This document shows, piece after piece, positions 15,871 through 22,556 of a stretch of DNA of 26,814 bases (positions are counted from its first letter, which is position 1; every line of letters begins with the position of its first letter). The DNA is from CAZCGA01 sp964498075. GTDB taxonomy: Bacteria > Desulfobacterota > Binatia > HRBIN30. The notes under the pieces were generated by a model that was not told where the DNA came from, searched no databases, and saw only the letters and a program-made list of their open reading frames with translations. The DNA is taken from contig CAZCGA010000093.1 of assembly GCA_964498075.1 (NCBI GenBank), positions 1 to 26,814 of the forward strand, given 5' to 3'. A program made the translations under genes and the position numbers.

Positions 15871-16725
15871 CTACTGCCCCGCTTCGGCCTTCGACGGAGT
15901 CGGGGCCTCTGCTGCCTCCGCTTCGTCGTGCGCCGCGTCGTCCTCTGACCCTTGCGGCTCATCACCTTCGGGTTCCTCTGCTGCAGCGGCTTCCGCAGGC
16001 TGCTCCTCTGCGGCAGGTGGCTCCGCGTCTTCGGCGGGCGCTTCGGCATCGGGCGCATCGACCTCTGCATCCGCTGCGGGCTCGCTCTCGGGCTCCTCTG
16101 CGGCTGGCTCTCCCGCTGGTTCCGTTGCGAGATCAGGCTGACTCGCGGCCGCGGATTCTGCGGCAGCCTCTTCGGCAGCGGCCGGTACATTGACGTCGTC
16201 TTCCTCCGGGGGTGCATTCGGCTCCGGCAGGTTGCGCGGCAACGGTTGCAGTGCGCGCAGCTGCTCCTGCAATGGCCCGAGCTCGCGCAGCGGTTGCGAG
16301 ATCCTCTCGCCGAGGGGACTGTCGATGTCCTTCTTGACCGCGCCGACCGAGGCGTCGGTCATCGTGCCGTTGCCGCTCACCGATTGGTCGCCACTGACGG
16401 GACCGACACTGACGTCGGACACCGGGCCACCGGACAGATCGCCCGTCACCGAGCCGCGTACCGGGTTGCCGCTCAACCGCCCGTGGCTGCTCGCGCGCAC
16501 GCTGCGCCCAGACTCATGCACCGGACCGCTGCCGGCACCGGTATTCGTGCTCAGCTCGCGCAACGGCCCGCCTTCCTGGTGTACCGGTCCGCTGTGGACT
16601 TGGGCCGTGGCGGAGGTGCACAGAAGTGCCAGGATGAGCAGGCGTGAAGCGTGAAGCGTGAACGGCGAAGCGCTGAAAGGCGAGGGCCGGTGCGTACGAC
16701 TCGCTCGACCCGACGTGTGCCGCAT
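15871..16725 (-). CDS. Exported Ala/Glu/Pro-rich low-complexity protein
   Basis: Not recognised. From the ATG at 16725 it is 284 aa. A basic N-terminus leads into a hydrophobic stretch LLILALLCTSATA (about residues 29-41) ending in an Ala-x-Ala signal peptidase-type site before Gln. The middle (about 45-150) has repeated GPV/SGPVH and xGxVSG units of low complexity. A short region with PLRELGPLQEQL could form a helix. The last ~110 residues are almost entirely Ala, Glu, Pro and Asp, strongly acidic and probably disordered. A longer frame opens at 16806, but that start lies inside the palindrome cluster. The stretch just before the hydrophobic core is encoded by a heptanucleotide repeat. It may be a periplasmic or surface protein; function unknown. 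Confidence 0.6.
   Translation of the reverse strand: MRHTSGRASRTHRPSPFSASPFTLHASRLLILALLCTSATAQVHSGPVHQEGGPLRELSTNTGAGSGPVHESGRSVRASSHGRLSGNPVRGSVTGDLSGGPVSDVSVGPVSGDQSVSGNGTMTDASVGAVKKDIDSPLGERISQPLRELGPLQEQLRALQPLPRNLPEPNAPPEEDDVNVPAAAEEAAAESAAASQPDLATEPAGEPAAEEPESEPAADAEVDAPDAEAPAEDAEPPAAEEQPAEAAAAEEPEGDEPQGSEDDAAHDEAEAAEAPTPSKAEAGQ
16644..16671. repeat. Heptanucleotide array inside the signal-peptide region
   Basis: Four consecutive 7-base units on the + strand: GTGAAGC, GTGAAGC, GTGAACG, GCGAAGC. Because seven is not a multiple of three, the repeat is read in all three phases and on the minus strand gives the residues SPFTLHASR just before the hydrophobic core of the exported Ala/Glu/Pro-rich protein. 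Its step size matches the arrays between the hsp70 genes, with a different unit. Confidence 0.7.
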
Positions 16726-16775
16726 GATTTGAACCGTAGCACGTGCGACCGTCGCGTCGAGTGCGACGCAAATCA

Positions 16776-16901
16776 CCGGCGAATGAATTCGCCGGCTAGC
16801 GCGCATAGAAGAAAGTCCCCTGGAAGGGGACTCGCCGAAAAAGCTCTTCCAGTCGGCTTGCGCCGACTTTGGTCGACGTAGCCGGGGAATTCATTCCCCG
16901 G
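16776..16901. repeat. Cluster of four palindromes, REPIN-like
   Basis: Four hairpins in 126 bases: CCGGCGAATGAATTCGCCGG at 16776-16795; AGTCCCCT/AGGGGACT at 16814-16832; AGTCGGC/GCCGACT at 16851-16868; CCGGGGAATTCATTCCCCGG at 16882-16901. The first and last, with their flanks (GGCTAGCG and CGACGTAGCC), are inverted versions of each other, so the whole cluster can also fold as one large cruciform. It lies between two minus-strand genes for exported proteins and could end transcription of the propeller gene or be a mobile REP-type element. Confidence 0.75.
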
Positions 16902-16937
16902 ACGCGACGCTCGCGACATCTTGGGCAGAGCTTCGGA

Positions 16938-18209
16938 CTACTGCGGGCGGGAGCAGGTGTTCAGCGCGGCGTTCACCGTACTCAGGATCTCGTCCACGGT
17001 GATCTCGCCGTCGGCGTTCGTGTCGCCGGCTTCGCAGGCTCGGATCGGCATGCCGCCGAGCGCGATGTTGATCACGATGAGCAGCTCGTCGTCGGTGACC
17101 ACGCCGCCATGAGTGCAGTCGCCGACGCATTGGGGCAGCGTGACCCGGGTCGGCTCCGGCGTCGGGGTGAAAGTCGGTGCAAGGGTGGGCACAGCCGTGG
17201 GGACCCTGCTCGGGCTCGGCGGCGCAGCTGACGGGGAGATGCGCCAGATCTTGTTCCCGCCGACGTCGGTGAACCACAAGTTGCCGTCGGGACCGGCGGT
17301 GATGGCCACCGGCTTGCTCTTTGTAGCGGGCACGGTGAACTCGGTGATGTCGCCGTTCGGTGTGATGCGGCCGACCTTGCTCGTAGCGCGTTCGGTGAAC
17401 CAGACGTTGCCGTCGGGGCCGGCGGTAACGTCCTGAGGCAGGCTGTTCAGCGAGGGAACGTCGAAGTTGGTGATCTCGCCACGCGTGGTGATCCGTCCGA
17501 TCCGGTTGGTGCCGGACTGCGTGAACCACAGGTTACCGTCCGCGCCGGTCGCGATGTCTAGCGGCTTGCTCTTCGTCGGCGCCGGCGTCTCGGCGATGAT
17601 GCCGGTGATGGTGATGCGGGCGATCTTGTTCGCCACGCGTTCGACGAACCACAGGTTACCGTCGGGGCCGGCGGTGATGCCCTGCGGCGAGCTGCCGGTA
17701 GTGCGGATCTGGAACTCGGTAATGACGCCCTCCGGAGTGATCCGGCCAATCTTGTTGCCGTCGGCCTCGGTGAACCACAGATTGCCGTCCCGCCCTGCAG
17801 CAATGCCCTGCGGCGCGCTCGCTGGCGTCGGGATCTCGAACTCGGTGATGTCGCCATCCAGCGTGATGCGTCCGATCTTGTTGGCGCTGGCTTCCGTGAA
17901 CCAGAGATTGCCGTCCGAACCTGCAGCGATGCCTGCCGGAGCGCTGCTCTCCGTCGGGACGTCGAACTCGGTGAGGCTGCCGTTGGGCGTAATGCGGCCG
18001 ATCTTGCTCACGCCGCCCTCGGTAAACCAGAGGTCGCCGTCTGGCCCGGTGGTGATGCCCTCCGCCATACTCTTCAGCGTAATCGGAAAGCCGACGATGT
18101 CGGGAGACGTCTGCGCGACGGCCCGCGCCGGGAGCGTCGCGCCCAGCGCCAGCGCGGCCAGCGCCATGCGCACTGCCGCCGCCTCGAGGCGTGACGTCAC
18201 GGTCACCAT
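16938..18209 (-). CDS. Exported seven-repeat Vgb-like beta-propeller with dockerin-like C-terminus
   Basis: A 423-aa exported protein. The signal peptide (about residues 1-33) ends in ARAVAQ. Seven repeats of ~42 residues follow (about 45-335), each carrying a variant of GPDGNLWFTE..NKIGRITPNG..TEF. This is the motif of virginiamycin B lyase-like and NHL propellers, and seven units would close one propeller. A Pro/Thr-rich linker leads to a Cys-bounded module (361-419): a degenerate first loop (CTHGGVVTDDE) and an intact EF-hand-type loop DTNADGEITVDE, as in dockerin type I pairs. The ATG at 18209 precedes the signal peptide; an upstream frame to 18308 is not protein-like. A lyase function is not implied by the repeat; a binding or scaffold role outside the cytoplasm is more likely. 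Confidence 0.85.
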   Translation of the reverse strand: MVTVTSRLEAAAVRMALAALALGATLPARAVAQTSPDIVGFPITLKSMAEGITTGPDGDLWFTEGGVSKIGRITPNGSLTEFDVPTESSAPAGIAAGSDGNLWFTEASANKIGRITLDGDITEFEIPTPASAPQGIAAGRDGNLWFTEADGNKIGRITPEGVITEFQIRTTGSSPQGITAGPDGNLWFVERVANKIARITITGIIAETPAPTKSKPLDIATGADGNLWFTQSGTNRIGRITTRGEITNFDVPSLNSLPQDVTAGPDGNVWFTERATSKVGRITPNGDITEFTVPATKSKPVAITAGPDGNLWFTDVGGNKIWRISPSAAPPSPSRVPTAVPTLAPTFTPTPEPTRVTLPQCVGDCTHGGVVTDDELLIVINIALGGMPIRACEAGDTNADGEITVDEILSTVNAALNTCSRPQ

Positions 18210-18227
18210 GCGGTCAACATACCGCAG

Positions 18228-18253
18228 AAAAACGCGCTTCAGGAAGCGTTTTT
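18228..18253 (-). terminator. Hairpin with A/T-rich arms after the RAYT gene
   Basis: Arms AAAAACGCGCTT and AAGCGTTTTT pair through an AAAAACGC/GCGTTTTT stem with a two-base bulge and a small CAGG loop. The run of A on one side and T on the other makes it usable in either direction as an intrinsic terminator. It lies between the RAYT gene and the propeller gene, 19 bases upstream of the latter's ATG. Confidence 0.5.
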
Positions 18254-18286
18254 CATTCTGGCGACGTCGGTCGTGGTGGAAACGTC

Positions 18287-18325
18287 GCGGTGCGAAGACA
18301 GGGCGCACAAGCCGTGCGCCCCTAC
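18287..18325. repeat. REP copy 1 (right next to the RAYT stop)
   Basis: A hairpin of GGGCGCAC and GTGCGCCC with a five-base loop, followed by CTAC and preceded by GCGGTGCGAAGACA. The full 39 bases match REP copy 5 at 19010-19048 with two differences, in the same orientation. It ends five bases from the RAYT stop codon. Confidence 0.88.
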
Positions 18326-18329
18326 GGCG

Positions 18330-18911
18330 TCACCGGTTTCTTGCGATGTTAGTGGGGTTTTCTTCGTCGTTAGCCCAGCGCAGTGGATTCTCGGAAATGT
18401 AGCGCCGAATCGCGTGCAACGATGCTTCGCTGCGGATCACGTGTTCGTAATAGTTCCGTTGCCAGATCGGTGTTCCAGGCGTGCGGCGGAGATCATTTGT
18501 TCGCCTTGTACTGGTGGCCTTGAATCCGGCAATCAGGGACGAGAGTGAACGCGGCCTTCTCCGTAAGGGCGCACGGCCTGTGCGCCCTTCTTCAGGACGA
18601 CCGGTGCGCTCTTCTTCGGCGTGGCCATCAGGTCCCTCGGCTTCCGCCAGGACGACGATTCCGTGAAAGTGGTTCGGTATAAGAACCCATTCGTCCAGTC
18701 CGACTTCGCGTCGAATTTCCGACGAGCGGGTCCATTCGTACGCGACGATCTCCCCCGCCTCGTTCAGGTGCATGGCGCCGTCGACAATGTTCCCGAAGAG
18801 GCACTCGCGGTTGTACGCGCAAAGCGTAACGAAGTAGGCTCCCGCCTGGGAGTAATCGTACGCCGGCAGGCGAATGGAGCGGCGATGGCGTCTCTCGGGA
18901 TCGAATGTCAT
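18330..18911 (-). CDS. REP-associated tyrosine transposase (RAYT, Y1/HUH family)
   Basis: A 193-aa single-strand DNA transposase-like protein of the TnpA-REP group, related to IS200/IS605 transposases. It has the N-terminal FVTLCAYNRECLFG block, the metal-binding HUH motif in PNHFHGIVVL (His81, His83) and the catalytic Tyr region WQRNYYEHVIR (Tyr154 or Tyr155), then a helical YISENPLRW end. It should nick and rejoin the REP palindromes of its own genome; five copies surround or lie inside the gene. The linker between the HUH core and the Tyr helix (about residues 98-118) is encoded partly by a REP hairpin and by a degenerate tandem of a ~24-base unit (GRPEE and GRAPL repeats). The length is normal and all key residues are present, so it may be active. 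Confidence 0.92.
   Translation of the reverse strand: MTFDPERRHRRSIRLPAYDYSQAGAYFVTLCAYNRECLFGNIVDGAMHLNEAGEIVAYEWTRSSEIRREVGLDEWVLIPNHFHGIVVLAEAEGPDGHAEEERTGRPEEGRTGRAPLRRRPRSLSSLIAGFKATSTRRTNDLRRTPGTPIWQRNYYEHVIRSEASLHAIRRYISENPLRWANDEENPTNIARNR
18565..18589. repeat. REP copy 2, inside the RAYT coding sequence
   Basis: Perfect 10-base arms AAGGGCGCAC and GTGCGCCCTT with loop GGCCT. It encodes residues ~108-116 (EGRTGRAPL) of the transposase in frame. On the coding strand the hairpin has the same core as the flanking copies. Confidence 0.9.
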
Positions 18912-18927
18912 CTCCTATTCCCCTTGT

Positions 18928-18953
18928 AGAGGGCGCACGGCTGTGCGCCCTCT
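18928..18953. repeat. REP copy 3, just upstream of the RAYT start
   Basis: Perfect 11-base arms AGAGGGCGCAC and GTGCGCCCTCT with loop GGCT, the longest stem of the five copies. It begins 17 bases upstream of the RAYT ATG and could form in the 5' leader or over the promoter, offering a simple way to self-regulate; that is inference. Confidence 0.88.
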
Positions 18954-18980
18954 TGAGACCGGCCGGTTACCTGTCCAACA

Positions 18981-19001
18981 CGCACGGCTGTGCGCCCCTA
19001 C
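18981..19001. repeat. REP copy 4, decayed
   Basis: A short version with arms CGCAC and GTGCG, loop GGCT, and the CCCCTAC tail of the family. The left arm has lost its GGG. It lies between copies 3 and 5. Confidence 0.75.
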
Positions 19002-19009
19002 CACACCCG

Positions 19010-19048
19010 GCGGTGCGAAGGCAGGGCGCACAGGCCGTGCGCCCCTAC
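19010..19048. repeat. REP copy 5, direct repeat of copy 1
   Basis: GCGGTGCGAAGGCA, then the GGGCGCAC/GTGCGCCC hairpin with a five-base loop and CTAC. It matches copy 1 at 37 of 39 bases in the same orientation, so the two bracket the transposase gene as direct repeats. It ends 10 bases from the thiolase stop codon. Confidence 0.88.
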
Positions 19049-19058
19049 ACAAGCCGGA

Positions 19059-20288
19059 TCAATATCCCACGACGAACGAGACGCTGGTCGTGCCGCTGCC
19101 GCCGATGTTCAGCGTGGCGATCTTCTTGGCGCCGTCGACCTGATAGTCGCCGCACTGGCCGGTGACCTGCTTGTAGGCGTCGAGCACCTGGCGGGTGCCG
19201 GTCGCCCCGACCGGGTGGCCGCAGCCGATCAGACCGCCGCTGGGATTGATCGGCATCTTGCCGCCCATCTCGATGGTGCCGTCCTCGACCGCCTTCCATG
19301 ATTCACCCGGCTTGGTGATGCCGAAGTGGTCGATGGCCATGTACTCCGACGTCGTGAAGCAGTCGTGCGTCTCGATGGCGTTGACGCCCCAGACGTCGGC
19401 CACACCGGCTCGCCGGAACGCGTCGAGGACCGCCTGGCGCGTGTGTGGCAGCACATAGGCGTTGTCGCGGCTCTCGGCGACCTTGGCGTCGAACTCGATC
19501 GACGCGGTGTGATGGCCCCAGCCGAGGAGGCGCGGGAGGCTCTCCAGCTTCACGCCGCGCTTCTTGGCGTAGGACGCGGCGGCTCTCTCGGACGCCAGGA
19601 AGAGCGCCGCGGCGCCGTCGGTCACCTGCGAGCAATCGGAGACCTTGATGCGCCCGCCGATCTTGGTGTTGAACTTGTCCGTCGAGCAGGCGTGATCCTC
19701 GGTCATGTACCAGCTACGGGTCTGCGCCAGCGGGTTGCGCTTGGCATTCGAGTAGTTCACTGCCGAGATGTGCGCCAGGTGTTCGTCCTTCAGGCCGAAG
19801 CGCTTGTCGTACTCATCACCGAGCCGGCCGAACAGTTTAGGAAACGGGAACTCGATGCCTTTGGCTTCCCGATCGTACCATGCCGCCGTACCGAGGAAGT
19901 CGCCGCCCCGGGCCGGGTCGACCGTCTTCATCTGCTCGACGCCGACGACCATCGCGAGATCGTAACGTCCGGCTTCGATCTCGGCGGATGCGGCGAGGAT
20001 GGCGATGCTTCCGGAGGCGCAGGCGGCCTCGTGGCGCGACGTGGGCATTCCCGAGAAGCTCGGGTCGATGTCGACGAGGAAGGCGCCGAGGTGCCCTTGC
20101 ATGGCGTACAGCTCGGCGGCGAAGTTACCGACGTGGCCGACCTCGACGTCTGTGGGCTCGAGACTTGTAGCCTCCAAGCCGCCGAGCACAGCCTCGCGCA
20201 ACATCGCCACGATGTGCTTGTTCTCCTTGTTCCAGTTGCGTGCGAAGTCGGTCTGGTATCCGCCGAGTACGTAGATGGGAGCTGCCAT
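19059..20288 (-). CDS. Thiolase, SCP2/acetyl-CoA acetyltransferase type
   Basis: A 409-aa thiolase-superfamily enzyme that forms or cleaves 3-oxoacyl-CoA. The nucleophile Cys90 is in EAACASGSIA; the SCP2-type second motif is ETHDCFTTSEY, and the late His is in NPSGGLIGCGHPVGATGTRQ. The C-terminus lacks the CxGGGxG loop of classical thiolases and ends GGSGTTSVSFVVGY, as in SCP-x-like members. Such enzymes are often in fatty acid, sterol side-chain or aromatic degradation. I chose the ATG at 20288 because AAGGAGG lies just upstream and MAAPIYVLGGYQTDF is the family N-terminus; the frame runs on to 20360. No DUF35 zinc-ribbon partner gene is adjacent. The chain-length preference is unknown. Confidence 0.93.
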   Translation of the reverse strand: MAAPIYVLGGYQTDFARNWNKENKHIVAMLREAVLGGLEATSLEPTDVEVGHVGNFAAELYAMQGHLGAFLVDIDPSFSGMPTSRHEAACASGSIAILAASAEIEAGRYDLAMVVGVEQMKTVDPARGGDFLGTAAWYDREAKGIEFPFPKLFGRLGDEYDKRFGLKDEHLAHISAVNYSNAKRNPLAQTRSWYMTEDHACSTDKFNTKIGGRIKVSDCSQVTDGAAALFLASERAAASYAKKRGVKLESLPRLLGWGHHTASIEFDAKVAESRDNAYVLPHTRQAVLDAFRRAGVADVWGVNAIETHDCFTTSEYMAIDHFGITKPGESWKAVEDGTIEMGGKMPINPSGGLIGCGHPVGATGTRQVLDAYKQVTGQCGDYQVDGAKKIATLNIGGSGTTSVSFVVGY

Positions 20289-20293
20289 GGACG

Positions 20294-20300
20294 CCTCCTT
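20294..20300 (-). promoter_or_regulatory. Shine-Dalgarno site fixing the thiolase start
   Basis: AAGGAGG on the minus strand, five bases upstream of the ATG at 20288. It decides this start over the upstream in-frame codon at 20360. Confidence 0.75.
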
Positions 20301-20356
20301 CAGGGCTGGTGCCTTCGATTTTCTATCACTGCGGTTTGTCTTCGCGCAAGACGGAC

Positions 20357-20833
20357 TCACGCGGTGTGCAGGCGCAGCCAGTACTCACGAAAGGCGCGCA
20401 ATCGAGGAAGGGATTCCCGATCCCTGACCCGGTTCGCTGCCTCCTTGCTGGCGATAATGTCATCGGGGTGGCAGACCGGGAAACCTTCTATTTCAACATG
20501 CCGCCGCCAAGCGGCCTCGAAGGTCTCGATGCCGTCAGGGGCGAACACGAGATCGAGGTCAAAAGGCCCGTTCTTGAGCTGCACGAAATCCTTTCCTCGG
20601 ATGATTTCGGCTGCTTCGCTGGACGTGAGCTCGAAGCCCAGCTCCTTCAGTGCAGCGACACAGGCTGCTCCGTTCGCTGCGGTCTTTTCCACGAACAGGT
20701 CAGCGTCTTGCGTGGTGTCTGGAAAGCCCAGGAGGATGGCGCCCGACTTTTCGATGAACAGGTACCGCACGCCATGACGGGCGCAGGCATCTCGGATCTC
20801 CTCTGCTTGGGGGTAGCTAAACCTCGGTTCCAT
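20357..20833 (-). CDS. Small nucleotidyltransferase-fold protein (MNT/AbiEii-like)
   Basis: A 158-aa protein with a nucleotidyltransferase core: a hydrophobic strand and KSGAILLGF (Ser30-Gly31) in place of the GS motif, then the Asp-x-Asp pair TTQDADLFVE (Asp43, Asp45), and a third acidic site in FDLDLVF (Asp92 or Asp94). A helical C-terminal part has DDIIASKEAANRVRDRESLPRL, as in DUF6036/AbiEii-type proteins of this fold. It is small for a full AbiEii toxin. It overlaps the upstream 72-aa gene by 17 bases, so the pair is translated together; small-protein plus nucleotidyltransferase pairs often behave as toxin-antitoxin or nucleotide-modifying modules. Activity is likely if the acidic triad is complete; the biological role is unknown. 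Confidence 0.8.
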   Translation of the reverse strand: MEPRFSYPQAEEIRDACARHGVRYLFIEKSGAILLGFPDTTQDADLFVEKTAANGAACVAALKELGFELTSSEAAEIIRGKDFVQLKNGPFDLDLVFAPDGIETFEAAWRRHVEIEGFPVCHPDDIIASKEAANRVRDRESLPRLRAFREYWLRLHTA

Positions 20834-21035
20834 AGCCCAGCCAACTCGGCAGGTGCTCTTGGCACCAGGCCCGGTACTCCGCCATGGAGTCGAACGACCG
20901 ATATGATGCGTCGTCGAGGACCGGCTTATAGGTGTGGATGAAGGCGTAGCGCAGCCGCTGTCTCAAGGGACGCCGCGCCGCTGCCTCAAACTCAGCTTCC
21001 CATTCGCGAGCCTGCTCCGTTGAGACGGTCGCCAC
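20817..21035 (-). CDS. 72-aa partner protein of the nucleotidyltransferase
   Basis: A short, charged, helical protein with no family I can name. The first 30 residues are rich in Ala, Glu and Arg; the second half contains FDSMAEYRAWCQEHLPSWLGYG, a pattern I associate with small proteins encoded directly before nucleotidyltransferases. It begins with GTG and has no strong ribosome-binding site. The 17-base overlap with the following gene and the shared strand support it as real. It is too short for a HEPN domain, so it is not the classical HEPN-MNT pair. It might be the cognate toxin, antitoxin or adaptor. Confidence 0.7.
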   Translation of the reverse strand: MATVSTEQAREWEAEFEAAARRPLRQRLRYAFIHTYKPVLDDASYRSFDSMAEYRAWCQEHLPSWLGYGTEV

Positions 21036-21088
21036 GCCAGCAACGTAGTGAAACGAGGGCGCCCCGTCCAGCGAGTCGCGCAGGTCGG

Positions 21089-22408
21089 CTATGCCGCGAA
21101 GAATCGCCCGACGTTGACGTGCGGCTCGCGGAACATGCGCTCGTTGGGGTGCTTCGCTGCCTGCTGCAGGACGTGCGGTACGGGAAGCTTGTGCTTCTCC
21201 AACAGCCCGATCGTTGTGTTGACGCCCAAGACGTCGACCAACACCGTGGCTGGAGCCCAGTTGAAGCCGAAACCCATGATGCGGTCGACGTCGCGCGCGC
21301 TGCGCACGACTTCGTTCGCCTTGTCGCCGACGCGGTTCAGGGCATAGCTGACGTACCCAAGCACCACGCGTTTGGCCAGATCGGCCTCCGCACCAGTGGC
21401 TTCGGCGAAGACCTTGAACGCCTCGCGATACAGGCCGACGTGGTGCAGCTGTTTCATCTTTTCCACGAACGGCACCTGGCGCGTGCCGTTCTCACGCTGG
21501 TCCTTGTACGCGCCGGTCTTCGGATCGAGCACCAGGCTGATGGTCTGCTTGCTTTCCTTCACGCGCCGGAAGAAGCCGCCGTGCTCGGGCGTCTTGTTAC
21601 CGAGGTGTCCGTGGTCGATGAGGCCGTCCATGTACGCCGGCAGCTTGAACATGTCGTGCGCCTCGTCCTTGGCGTGGGCATGGACATTGTCGACGATGGC
21701 CTTGTGCACGTCCCAGCCCACCAGATCGACGGTCGCCAGCGGCGGCATGGCGCGGCCGGTGTGCGGGCCGATGAGATAGTCCATGAAGGCGACGCCGTGG
21801 GTCTCGGCGAGGATGGCCACCTCGTTGAGGACTTTGAAGCCGACGCGGTTGCCGCAGAACGCCGGCTTGTCGTCGGTGACGATAGCGATGCGCCCGAAGC
21901 GGGTCTCCAGCAATCGCACGATCTCCGGGACCAGCTTCGGATTGGTCTCGGCGTGCGGGATCACCTCGGTGCCGACGATGACGTGCGGCGGGTTGAACAG
22001 GTGGATGCCGAGGAAGTTGCGGCGAAAGCTCTCGCTGCGCCCGTGCGCCATTTCGGCGATCGACAGACCGGAGGACACGGTCGCGACGATCGAATCCGGC
22101 CGGCGGCACTTGTCGACGCGCGCGAAGAACTGCTTCTTCAGCTCGATGTCTTCGGCCAGCGCTTCGAAGATCAGATCGGCCTTGGAGACGACCTCTTCGA
22201 GATCTTGGCCGTACGTACCGACAGAGATGCGGTCGGCGATGCGTGCCGACTTCGCCATGTTCTGGGCCGTGACCAGCCCTTCGTGCGCCTTCTCGGCCGA
22301 GCGGGCGAGGAACACGACGTCACAGCCGCCGGCAGCGAAGACTTCCCCACTCCCGGCGCCCATGGTGCCGTTCGCGCCCAAGACGACGACGTCCTTGATG
22401 TCAATCAT
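21089..22408 (-). CDS. 3-hydroxyacyl-CoA dehydrogenase
   Basis: NAD-dependent enzyme that oxidises 3-hydroxyacyl-CoA to 3-oxoacyl-CoA in beta-oxidation, 439 aa, without a fused enoyl-CoA hydratase. The Rossmann motif is VLGANGTMGAG (residues 9-19). The catalytic pair is His136 (GIHLFNPPH) and Glu148 (GTEVIP), exactly 12 apart as in human HAD (158/170), with GNRVGF next. The C-terminal helical part is longer than in simple HADs and repeats the dehydrogenase-type fold (DLVGWDVH, then SYALNRVGDKANEVV and VDRIMGFGFNWAPATVLVD). I chose the ATG at 22408 for its family N-terminus; upstream codons to 22501 are not conserved-looking. It lies on the same strand as the thiolase, separated by the small gene pair. 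Confidence 0.93.
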   Translation of the reverse strand: MIDIKDVVVLGANGTMGAGSGEVFAAGGCDVVFLARSAEKAHEGLVTAQNMAKSARIADRISVGTYGQDLEEVVSKADLIFEALAEDIELKKQFFARVDKCRRPDSIVATVSSGLSIAEMAHGRSESFRRNFLGIHLFNPPHVIVGTEVIPHAETNPKLVPEIVRLLETRFGRIAIVTDDKPAFCGNRVGFKVLNEVAILAETHGVAFMDYLIGPHTGRAMPPLATVDLVGWDVHKAIVDNVHAHAKDEAHDMFKLPAYMDGLIDHGHLGNKTPEHGGFFRRVKESKQTISLVLDPKTGAYKDQRENGTRQVPFVEKMKQLHHVGLYREAFKVFAEATGAEADLAKRVVLGYVSYALNRVGDKANEVVRSARDVDRIMGFGFNWAPATVLVDVLGVNTTIGLLEKHKLPVPHVLQQAAKHPNERMFREPHVNVGRFFAA

Positions 22409-22527
22409 GCGTCCCCTTGAACCCCCGTAGAAGGATTGATTCGAAGCGGGAAGGGTGTCGCATGTTTCGAGGGTGGACTCAAGCCTGTCGTAGGAAGGCA
22501 AGAACCAACTCGCCAGACTTGAACGTC

Positions 22528-22546
22528 CCGCGACGAGCCGTCGCGG
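22528..22546 (-). terminator. Possible hairpin terminator after the thermonuclease gene
   Basis: Perfect 8-base arms CCGCGACG and CGTCGCGG with a three-base loop, 10 bases past the thermonuclease stop codon. There is no T tract, so it is a weak candidate; it may instead protect the transcript end. Confidence 0.35.
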
Positions 22547-22556
22547 CGGCAGCGGG

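Noticed and set aside
16726..16806. Longer start for the Ala/Glu/Pro-rich protein
   Set aside because: The upstream start lies inside the palindrome cluster and gives a long leader before the signal peptide.
17240..18060. Regular repeats of about 126 bases that might suggest a CRISPR or satellite array
   Set aside because: They are the codons of seven beta-propeller repeats: variation is mostly at synonymous or loop positions and the frame is kept throughout.
19326..20777. 483-aa open frame on the + strand
   Set aside because: Antisense to the thiolase and the nucleotidyltransferase gene; no domain is visible.
21020..22420. 466-aa open frame on the + strand
   Set aside because: Antisense shadow of the 3-hydroxyacyl-CoA dehydrogenase with biased Val/Asp/His composition.
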